This document shows positions 32,619 through 40,345 of a DNA stretch of 40,345 nt, piece after piece; position 1 is the stretch's first letter, and every line of letters begins with the position of its first letter. The DNA comes from Byssochlamys sp. IMV 00236. Its lineage: Eukaryota; Ascomycota; Eurotiomycetes; Eurotiales; Thermoascaceae. The stretch covers positions 1 through 40,345 of the forward strand of contig MSJH02000634.1 of assembly GCA_001931875.2 (NCBI GenBank), written 5' to 3'. The translations under genes were made by a program, and so were the position numbers. The notes under the pieces are model-generated. The model saw only the letters and a list, made by a program, of their open reading frames with translations, was not told the DNA's origin and ran no database searches.

Positions 32619-34349
32619 CTACTGCCCTGCGAGTTCCTGCTCCAGCAACCGCGCCAACTCGTCGTCGTCCAAACCGGCTTCGTCATCGGCTTGTTCTTCA
32701 ACACTGACGGCTCCCTGAGCGTTCGCAGGGTCGGCAGTACTCGGTCGCGAGTAATTGGCCGTAGTAACGGGACTGGGCTGGCTGCTGTTAGACGAGCGCC
32801 GGCTGTCTGGGTTCCAGTCAGGCGTATATCCAGGCGGTGGCCGGAATCCGCCCCTCATATGGTTTCGATCACCGAGCCAGTTGTAGGTCTTACTCCGGAA
32901 AGACTGGCGCAGTTGGCCGCCAGGCTCTCCGGCCGGTTGGGAATGGGGAGACGTGTTCCGTGACTGAGGCGCAGCGTCCGACTCATCGAAAGTGAGGTCG
33001 ATGGTCACGGGCGTCGGAATCGAAACGGGAGTGACAGAGGGGCTGGGGGGCGCGCGAGGGTTGGGCCTCGAGCAATCGGCCAGAGTTGCACCTCCTTGCA
33101 TTTGTTGTTGGCCCTGCTTTTCCGCCATCTGAGGACCTGGGACGGGCATTGCACCTCGGGGCAGGGCTGCTGGATGCTGCAATTGGAGACCTTGCGGTGG
33201 AGGGGCCACGGTCGGTAGGTTGTCCCGGGCCCCTGCTTGATTGCGCATATAGATATCGTAGAGAAGGTTATTGTACGTCGTCGAGAGACTGCTGTAGCAG
33301 GCTCTCCATCTCTCTGTTTCCTCTCTCAGCTCCGCAATTTGGCTGGCTTGGCGGTCGGATTCCCGCTTGAGCTGCCTATTTTCCTCCTTGATAAGCTGCT
33401 CCCGAGACTTTCCAGTAGCCGGGTCGAGGGTGTTCCATCTCTCCCAGAGATTCAAGTACCGGTTGCGGTCATTTGTGAGCGCCTGGATTTTGCGGCGGTA
33501 GTTTAGCATCTGGTCGTGGACCCTTTCGCTGGTGACTTGGATACATTTGAGATGTATGTTGGGGGTAGATGGTAGATATCCGAGAGGTCCACCGTAACGA
33601 GGATAAGGAGACAGATACGCAGGTGGCTGCCTGAAGCCCTGGAAGAAATCTCGGGTTTTTGCAGCTTCCAAGTCATCCGTACGGAGACCGAAGCGGCGCT
33701 TCGTGTCTTCGCTAACTGAAGGCGTTTCCGCTAATTCCGTTCTGATAGTCTCATTGGTAGCGTCTTCCAGCAGGCTACCTCCGGAATCTTCATCCGTGCT
33801 AGAAGCAAAAGGAGTGTGCTCATCAAAGAGAGAGTCAGGGGTCGCTTCCCTGTCGTTGTTGGCAGAAGCCGCGGGTGCTGGGCGTTCGATGTCTTCGTAG
33901 TTTGCCAGCGGCACGGATTCTTGAAGCCCGATGTCTGAATTTATCTGCGAGCCTGCGAGATGTTTCTTCTGGCAAGGAACAGAGACATCATGCTCACCGT
34001 CGAATGCTTCATCAATCGATCTCTTGCGATGCGTATGGCTCTCTCCTCTGTCAAATGATATTTGAAGACCGTAGTCAGGAGGCTCAGGAAGGTCGATGTC
34101 TTCCCAGAGGCTGGGATTGTTGGAAAGCCCGTCAAGGACAGCTTCCAAGAAAGGGTCGTTCTGGAGTTCTGGGTGCTGCAGCTGCTGCGATCCGGGGGAA
34201 AGTGTAAGCCCCAGATCATTGACATGCTGATCAGAGGAACAATGGGCATCTGAGATACCGCCAGAGCCATATACTCCGGGATCCTCTGGTTGCGTAGAAG
34301 GACAGGTCAAATGAAAGGTGGAATTACCTTCAGCCGCACTTCCGTCCAT
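32619..34349 (-). CDS. unrecognised coiled-coil protein with SUMO-interacting-like motif
   Basis: A single exon of 576 residues. No known family was recognised. The N-terminal third is acidic and Ser-rich, with PFLEAVLDGLSNNPSLWEDI (residues 66-85), which resembles an acidic amphipathic activation or docking segment; HRKRSIDEAF (107-116) with QKKH nearby could be a nuclear localisation signal. Residues 276-368 are probably coiled coil (NYRRKIQALTNDRNRYLNLW, then EENRQLKRESDRQASQIAEL). A Pro/Gln-rich linker leads to TPVTIDLTFDESD (446-458), which fits a SUMO-interacting motif: an IDLT core followed by acidic residues. The C-terminus is an acidic helix (LDDDELARLLEQELAGQ). A nuclear regulatory role is inference. 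The start is the first in-frame ATG. Confidence 0.75.
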   Translation of the reverse strand: MDGSAAEGNSTFHLTCPSTQPEDPGVYGSGGISDAHCSSDQHVNDLGLTLSPGSQQLQHPELQNDPFLEAVLDGLSNNPSLWEDIDLPEPPDYGLQISFDRGESHTHRKRSIDEAFDGEHDVSVPCQKKHLAGSQINSDIGLQESVPLANYEDIERPAPAASANNDREATPDSLFDEHTPFASSTDEDSGGSLLEDATNETIRTELAETPSVSEDTKRRFGLRTDDLEAAKTRDFFQGFRQPPAYLSPYPRYGGPLGYLPSTPNIHLKCIQVTSERVHDQMLNYRRKIQALTNDRNRYLNLWERWNTLDPATGKSREQLIKEENRQLKRESDRQASQIAELREETERWRACYSSLSTTYNNLLYDIYMRNQAGARDNLPTVAPPPQGLQLQHPAALPRGAMPVPGPQMAEKQGQQQMQGGATLADCSRPNPRAPPSPSVTPVSIPTPVTIDLTFDESDAAPQSRNTSPHSQPAGEPGGQLRQSFRSKTYNWLGDRNHMRGGFRPPPGYTPDWNPDSRRSSNSSQPSPVTTANYSRPSTADPANAQGAVSVEEQADDEAGLDDDELARLLEQELAGQ

Positions 34350-35402
34350 CTTGAAACGCTGACAAGGAAAAAGAGGCTGTCCAATAAGCCTCGAAAGTTG
34401 ACACTCAATGATCTCAACACGATGATTATCACTTTAGGACAAGGTCTGGAAATTTGCAGAGTAGTTGCTCGAGAGTTGAGGCATATGAGATAGACTCGAA
34501 TGGTTCGAGATATAACAGAGCAGCCTTGCGGATATGGTGAAATAGGCCGTTCAGGTACCCAACAAGGTTGAAAGAGAGTATGATGTCAACTGAAGAACCG
34601 TCCAGGCGAAAGTTGCGGTCAACAGTAGGAAGTTCTCGGGATAACGAGGCCGGAAGCAAGCGTTTAGTAGAGATGTATATGCGACACTGTAGAGTATCCT
34701 CCGGTGGTGCTTCTCGAGGTATGGAGTCCTCCAACAGCTTCGAAAGACGACTTCCAGATCAAGTATTTGCAGTCGCTCCTTGGAGTCTCCGGAATAGAAA
34801 GGACCGGTATCAGTCCTGCAACCGAGGTCAGGTCAAGGCTGGAGTGTTGGTATACAGCAAAGACCAGGAGAATCGCCCTGGGGTAGGGGACTCGCGGCCG
34901 CAAAATGAACTAGACAATATCCAGCCATGCCACTCTCAGATAGACAGTTGGTAATTCATCTCCCAAAGGGGAATAGAGCATGATCTGTAATTGGAGACGA
35001 AATCTGACCAGACCCCGAAAGCAAAGAACGCAGTGCAGTCAAAGTCCAGTGGATGGACAAACTGTGAAGATTATTGAGGCAAACAATGTTTTTCTCGTTC
35101 AGCAGAATTCCTCCTCGGACTTAACCTTCTCCAACCTCCGCCTCACCGCCTATCTCACCGCACACGTGACCCCTTTCCCTTATCACCAACTATCAATGGA
35201 CGCTAAGCCATGTTTGGCATAAAGGAGTTCTTTCCAAGCCCGCCGCGGCACAAGAGAAGGTTCATTGCTGCTCCAGCTTCACCAGCTTCACTCTTAGGAC
35301 GCTTACTCTCCAACATTTCACAGTCACTTAACACAGAAATTCTTGGATTGTTACTGACAACGGGTGGTCTATCCTCCACTTGGCTTCAAGCACGACCCCA
35401 TT
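34350..35402. promoter_or_regulatory. divergent promoter interval, coiled-coil gene and lst8
   Basis: About 1 kb between divergent starts. The frames seen (34568-34954 plus, 34429-34734 minus) overlap in opposite directions, lack recognisable content and are not called. A Ser/Pro-coding-like CT-rich stretch near 35100-35200 is likely lst8 promoter or leader. Confidence 0.45.
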
Positions 35403-36806
35403 ATGAGTGTCATTCTCTGTACTGGTAAGTGTCTCCTGCGAGAGCGTCGCTTATAGCGTTGCTGGAGGACCACCTGCGCTGACAGTGTTGCTATCACGAC
35501 AGCGGGGTATGATCATACCATACGGTAAGCCCGGCCATATAGAGCTCCAAATATTTCATGGGAGTCTGTAACTGACGAATTGGTGTTCGAAGCTTCTGGG
35601 AGGCTCTATCTGGAATCTGCTCTCGTACCATCCAACATCCCGACTCTCAAGTGAACCGTCTCTGTATCACCCCCGACAAGCGGTTCCTAGCGGCTGCTGG
35701 TCATAACAATGTCAAACTCTACGACATCAAATCCACCAATCCGAATCCGGTCATGACCTTCGATGGACACACCAACAACATCACTGGCGTTGCGTTTCAC
35801 TGCGAGGGCAAGTGGATGGTCACTAGCTCTGAAGATGGTACGGTCAAGGTCTGGGACACTCGCACTGGCAGTCTTCAACGCAACTACGTTCACAAAGCTG
35901 CTGTCAACGACGTCGTCATCCATCCGAACCAGGGAGAACTCATCAGCTGCGACCGCTCTGGCACGGTCCGCGTCTGGGATCTTGGAGAGAGCGTTTGCAC
36001 CCATCAACTGATCCCCGAGGATGACGTTGCTATTCAGAGTGTGAGTGTTGCAAGCGATGGATCTCTGCTCTGTGCAGGCAACAAAAAGGTAGAGTGAACT
36101 GCGGATGGTGTTCTCGACGTAATCTAACCTGGAGCAACAGGGCAATGTCTACATCTGGCGCATGATCCAGGACACCGAAGTCACCCGCATCATGCCAATT
36201 GCCATGTTCCAAGCTCACAAAGATTACCTGACTCGTCTTCTGCTATCTCCTGATGTCAAACACCTGGCAACCTGCTCTGCCGACCATACCGCCAAGGTCT
36301 GGAACTTGGACCCTGATTACCCTCCCGCGAGAGCTGCGGCTGCGGCTGCTGCCAATTCCAAGGCCAATACTGCCAACGGAGTCCAAGCAAATGGCAACGG
36401 TGACACGACTCCAACAAAAGAGAAGCCGGAGTCGACGGAAGACGGAGACGCCACTGCAAGCTCCCACGAAGCGAACAATGCGAGCGACTTCAGCATGTTT
36501 GCGTCTGCGTTCGGTACGCCCAGCACTGCCGGCGAACAGCCCATGCCAAGTTTCCCTGTTCAACCGGACGGTCCTCCAATGGACCCCGCTACCGGTACGC
36601 TATACCTCGAGACCACGCTGGCTAACCACCAGCGCTGGGTGTGGGACTGCGCGTTTTCGGCCGACTCGGCCTACCTGGTCACAGTCTGCAGTGACCACTA
36701 CGCGCGCCTCTGGGAGCTGGCCTCGGGCCAGATCATCCGTCAGTACAGCGGACACCACCGCGGCGCGGTGTGTGTCGCGCTGAACGACTACTCGGAGCCT
36801 CGTTAA
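35403..36806 (+). CDS. lst8: Lst8, WD40 subunit of TORC1 and TORC2
   Basis: Lst8 binds and stabilises the TOR kinase domain in both TOR complexes (family knowledge). Four exons (35403-35424, 35503-35524, 35593-36088, 36141-36806) give 401 residues. The first two exons are only 22 nt each but are required: joined, they give MSVILCTAGYDHTIRFWEAL, the expected N-terminus. WD blades are clear: YDHTIRFW, HNNVKLYD, SSEDGTVKVWD, SCDRSGTVRVWDL, KGNVYIWRM, CSADHTAKVWNLD and CSDHYARLWEL. Between the blade ending AKVWNLD and the last blade (NHQRWVWDCAFSADS) there is an insertion of about 87 residues (roughly 244-330), Ala/Asn/Thr-rich and low in complexity. Yeast and animal Lst8 are 300-330 residues, so this insertion accounts for most of the extra length. 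Confidence 0.92.
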
Positions 36807-37412
36807 AGAGGTTTCTGCAGTGGCGGCGATGGTTCGGACATTGGTTGGGCTCCCACGAGCGTATGGTGGGATCCGTTGTCTGGCGGGGTTGGTTTTTCTC
36901 TCTTCGACTACGAGCATGGCGCATGGGTGAAGGGGGGCGCTGGGCGGTTTTCTGGGACGGAGTCTGGGCGTTTTGATTTCTTTTTTTTTTCTCCCCCTTT
37001 CTGCATTTGCATGGGCCATCCTACGGGAGGATGTCTCGAACGGACAATGAAATCTTGGACCACTTCAAAACCGTATCTTCTTTCTTTTCTCCTCTAGGGC
37101 CCCTAGCACTGACGAAATAATCGTATCTGGCTGTAGGTAGCTACGTTGCAAATTATGTAGTTATATATATATAGCATATGTGGACGATGATATGACGAGA
37201 TAGCAGGATACCCAATCTACGCCTGATCCGGGAGAGCTCCACTTCCAGCTCTTCTCGCCTTTTTACTCCATTTCTGCCTGGAGATCAATATAAATACATA
37301 CAAATCGAAAAGAGTAGATATATGGGAAGCCACTGTGAATCCCTCCACTGTAGATATCACCCCAATCCTATTCCAAATTCATTTCACCAGAGAAAGATAC
37401 AACCCCCCATCT
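36807..37412. other. convergent 3' flanks of lst8 and the dynein light chain
   Basis: AT-rich stretches alternate with G-rich ones: a T run near 36980 and TATATATATA near 37162. I see no gene. Confidence 0.5.
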
Positions 37413-38183
37413 TTACGCCATCGCGAACCATGTCACGCTCACGACCACGTCCAGCCCCCGCTGCTCACCACCGGGATACTTGAACGTCCACATGCCATCG
37501 CGGTTGACATCCCAGAAAGCCCCCGAGGCAGAGTGCATACCGCGCTTACCGGCGTCGCCGGATGTCGTCGACTTGTCTACGAGACCTTGTTGGACGATGG
37601 TACTGTTGACGGTGAAGCGGAATGGAGGCGGAGTGTTTGGTGTAGATGGAGCGGTGGCTTTAATGAGAGATTGAAGGATGTGGTTCTGCGAAGGGGATGG
37701 TTGTGTTAGTTAGTTTGGACGGTTCATAGATGTACATACATACATACGTACATATACATACATACATACATAGAGGGTGGGGACTAAAGAAGGGAGGATA
37801 AGGGGGGGAAGGGGAGTGTGAAACATACGATGATCTCCGAGTTCCATGAGCCGACTTTCGAGTGGTCGTATGCCTCGACGCTCTTCAGTGCCATGTCGCA
37901 TGCCTATATATTATGCAGGTAAGTTGCATGTTCGTGGGTTGGGTTCCTGGGATAGATAGATCGATGATGATGGTGTACCTCAGTTGCGAGCTTGGTGAGC
38001 TCCGTGGTGGGCACGGGCTGAATAGGAAGACATGACTGTTAGTAAATCTCGATTTATCTACTTGTGCAGCCATTGTGTATATAGTAATGATAATAATGTT
38101 TATATTGCGTGGAAGAGGGATTGATTGGATTGATAGCGGGGAATAGGGCGCACCGAATTCGCTGGCGACGTGTCAACGGCCAT
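37413..38183 (-). CDS. Tctex-type dynein light chain
   Basis: Tctex/DYNLT light chains dimerise on the dynein intermediate chain and link cargo to the minus-end motor (family knowledge). Four exons (38183-38154, 38017-37979, 37903-37829, 37685-37413), all in phase 0, give 138 residues, a normal length. The start is MAVDTSPANS, followed by PVPTTELTKLATEACDMAL. The Tctex fold is recognised from SWNSEIINHILQSLIKATAP, FRFTVNSTIVQQG, GMHSASGAFWDVNRDGMWTF and the C-terminal strand LDVVVSVTWFAMA. The protein is assembled entirely from short exons, so no long frame reveals it. The last intron contains a long CATA-type repeat. A long unrelated open frame ends 27 nt upstream of its ATG on the same strand. 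Confidence 0.85.
37733..37772. repeat. (CATA)n microsatellite in the dynein light chain intron
   Basis: An imperfect tract of about ten CATA-type units (interrupted by CGTA and TATA) lies in the third intron (37686-37828). Length variation between strains would be expected. Confidence 0.8.
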
Positions 38184-39207
38184 TGTGTTATGTGCCTTCA
38201 AGTTCTGAGTCACAACGTGTGGGAAGGGATCGATTGACTAGACAATTCAATTGCAAAGTTTCTAGCGTTAGTTAAATATGTTAATCCTGTTAGAGGTATC
38301 GTAGCTGGTGCACTATTGTTGACAATGCGGGGAAGACAAGCAATGGTTTCCTGGAGGGAGGTATCAACTCCGTACTCACAGGAGTCGCGAATTGGCAACG
38401 GAATGCGGGATGTGGAGCTCTCAGCGAAGGGATTGAGGCTCTCAAGATAAAAAAGAAAATCGGAGGCTGTTGTGATTATGCGGGTGCGTATTCTATGGTA
38501 GGTCGACGAGACGGATTGGGCGGGGCGATAGAGCAGTCTGCAGATGTAAGGTGTGGTATTATTCTGATCTGAGGATGTTTGGACTCTGCCATCATCGACC
38601 GCCCCGGGTGGAGCTGGGCGAGATCCATGGAAATGTCTCGCTTGGTTTCGCCCCGGTGGCTGAGCTCTCTGGTTGGCTATATCCGATATACTAGACTGCT
38701 TCAAGAATAGCGCATAGTCAGCTGCTGCCAAGACGCCTATCGAGGAGGATCGAATGGGCACGTGAAAAGCTGGGCGGTGGGGGGAGGCAGTACCTGGGCT
38801 GGCCGCGACGCCTTTTCTCGCGGGGCCGTTCCCGAACTTAGTCCCAGTGCTATCTCGACCATCTCGTCCGATCGATCTCGTCCCCTTCTCCCTCCGGGTC
38901 TCATTTTTGCACTCACATCTGCTGGTGCCTCTTTTTTGGTTATCATTCAGAAGATACATCTTGGGTCTCTGCCATTGTGTGGTCAGGACACAGTCCGCGA
39001 GGGAACGTGACAATCCACAGGGAGCTCCCAATTGAACGTCATACAGCACCAGCCACTTTTCCGGGCGCAGTCGAAAACCCATAATACCATAGATAAAAGA
39101 GAGTTCAACTCCACGAGCATCAGTCCCGTTTCTCTTCTGTCTGCTCACTCATTGAGCTCCTCGACATCTTGCTCCTTGCCAATCCCTACAGATTGAGGCT
39201 TCTCGCC
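38184..39207. promoter_or_regulatory. divergent interval, dynein light chain and vtc1
   Basis: About 1 kb between two divergent starts, so it must contain both promoters. Unusually, a minus-strand frame fills it: stop at 38210-38212, first ATG at 39082, 290 codons. No domain is recognised. It is not called a gene; see the findings. Confidence 0.5.
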
Positions 39208-39672
39208 ATGTCTAGCCAACCTCTTCTCCAGACTGCGCCAGGTTCGTTCCCTACCAGCCCGGAACGTTCATTTCTTCCTGTCTCCCTCGTCCTGCAAAGC
39301 TAACATCCCAATCCTTCAACACCAGGCAAGCGCATTGCTCTTCCCACTCGTGTTGAGCCCAAAGTCTTCTTCGCCAACGAACGAACGTTCCTCTCATGGC
39401 TTAACTTCACCGTCATCCTGGGCGGTCTGGCCATCGGTCTGCTCAACTTTGGTGACCGCGTTGGTCGCATCTCTGCCGCCCTATTCACCTTTATCGCTAT
39501 GGCGGCCATGATATATGCCCTCATCACGTTCCATTGGCGCGCCAAGAGTATCCGGAAGCGCGGCCAGAGCGGGTTCGACGATCGCTTCGGACCCTCGGTC
39601 CTGGCGGCCTCGTTGTTGGCTGCCGTGGTGGTGAATTTCATCCTGCGTATCCAGGAGGGTGGGAAGAAATGA
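39208..39672 (+). CDS. vtc1: Vtc1, vacuolar transporter chaperone subunit
   Basis: Vtc1 is the small membrane subunit of the VTC complex, which makes polyphosphate and moves it into the vacuole (family knowledge). Two exons (39208-39241, 39326-39672) joined by a GTTCGT/CAG intron give 126 residues, close to the 129 of yeast. [20 protein letters not shown] leads into the conserved [20 protein letters not shown]. Three membrane spans follow: [33 protein letters not shown] and [16 protein letters not shown]. Basic residues lie between spans two and three ([10 protein letters not shown]). Family: VTC/DUF202 domain. The 11 codons before the intron carry the start; the long exon alone has no suitable ATG at its beginning. 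Confidence 0.93.
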
Positions 39673-40171
39673 GTTACATCGTCTCTGCTGTTGGTTTAAC
39701 TACAGACTCGTCACTCTATCTTTGACCACGGCTAAGGGAGGGATCTGATGGCCCGGTGATGTTCTGGTCTATCGTGACTGGAAAGGAATGTACGCTTGTT
39801 CCGTACGGAGTGAGACTCATTGATACGATTAGGAAATGTTTTGGATGTCACTATATATGTCAAGCGACTGGTCTTTAGCTTCTTGCTGTTGGGTTATGCG
39901 ATAATTGTACTGTACATGGGTAGTCTGGCGTCAGGTTGGTCAATAATAAAAAGACTGATCACTCTGCTTCTTTTTCTTGAGCAGTTAAGATTGTCATCTT
40001 TCATGGACCAATGCTTTTGCCTTGGCCTTGTCTGCATTCCATTTCCTTATAAATCTTATATCTTCCTTATCTGGGCAATGGCGCCGCATAGCTATAGAGG
40101 TCGTCCCTCCTGGCTGATGCTATAATGATATGACAATAATCTCCGTGTGCAAGGAAACCGGTCGATCTCAA
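39673..40171. other. convergent 3' flanks
   Basis: Between vtc1 (+) and the partial gene (-). A 101-codon plus-strand frame (39820-40125) is hydrophobic but lies in the 3' flank of vtc1 and has no recognised family, so it is not called. Confidence 0.5.
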
Positions 40172-40345
40172 TTATTCCGACTTCTGCAACTTCCTCGCGC
40201 GGTCCTTGGCGATATCGCACATTGCCTAAAGGTACCAAGGCCCGTCAGCAATCTGAATATCGTGGATGCTATATATATATTGAACAAGACAAGAAGGAAA
40301 CATGCCTGTATAGTCTCCTCCTTCTCGCGCTCAATATCACCACGA
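40172..40345 (-). CDS. C-terminal fragment of an unidentified gene
   Basis: The gene runs off the right edge. Two exon pieces are supported: 40345-40306 (partial) and 40225-40172, reading RGDIEREKEETIQ then AMCDIAKDRARKLQKSE and TAA. The segment is a charged, probable helix. The 80-nt intron between them has a GC donor (CAG|GCATGT) and a TTTAG acceptor with CTGAC upstream, so it would be a GC-AG intron. Using the nearby GT instead shifts the frame and loses this ending. The family is not recognised. Confidence 0.5.

Noticed and set aside
1..40345. Search for tRNA, rRNA, CRISPR, intact transposons and a secondary-metabolite cluster
   Set aside because: No tRNA B-box within a foldable context, no rRNA-like sequence, no spaced repeats, no transposase or reverse transcriptase frame, and no PKS, NRPS or P450 gene was seen by eye. 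A tRNAscan, Rfam and RepeatMasker run would settle this.

Overview
The window is nuclear DNA of a filamentous ascomycete, most probably Aspergillus/Penicillium-like (Eurotiomycetes). The evidence is many short introns (about 50-125 nt) with GTAWGT-type donors and CTAAC/CTGAC-like branch sites, CT-rich leaders, loosely spaced monocistronic genes on both strands, and products with clear fungal identities. I read fifteen protein-coding genes and rebuilt their exon structures by hand. Reading frames close across every junction listed. I saw no tRNA, rRNA, CRISPR array, intact transposon or biosynthetic cluster.

Left part (1-9.8 kb), all on the minus strand: a small, probably mitochondrial protein of unknown function; a mitochondrial 2-oxodicarboxylate carrier with an 11-nt microexon; a secreted GPI-type protein with four cysteine modules; and the polarity factor Bud6. 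A 3.1-kb gap follows, part of it AT-rich.

Middle (12.6-28.6 kb): plus-strand Pbp1/ataxin-2 with Lsm, LsmAD and a PAM2-like motif. After a 2.7-kb gap come the SCY1-like pseudokinase and an unrecognised Arg/Gly-rich protein whose frame stays open past its stop. On the minus strand are Naa10/Ard1, whose intron is in frame and holds a perfect hairpin, and a GPI-anchored PI-PLC-like protein.

Right part (28.6-40.3 kb): a Sur7/PalI four-span membrane protein (+); a coiled-coil protein with a SUMO-interacting-like motif (-); Lst8 of the TOR complexes (+); a Tctex-type dynein light chain (-); Vtc1 of the polyphosphate polymerase complex (+); and the C-terminal end of an unidentified gene (-) cut by the window edge.

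The genes do not form a pathway. They are housekeeping functions: cell surface and polarity (Bud6, Sur7-like, two GPI proteins), TOR signalling (Lst8; Pbp1 is linked to TORC1 in yeast), trafficking (SCY1-like, dynein light chain), vacuole (Vtc1) and mitochondria. I found no convincing new multi-gene system. The items most worth checking are the roughly 290-codon ORF filling the dynein-Vtc1 divergent interval, the post-stop open frame of the Arg/Gly-rich gene, the Naa10 intron hairpin, and the SUMO-interacting-like motif in the coiled-coil protein.
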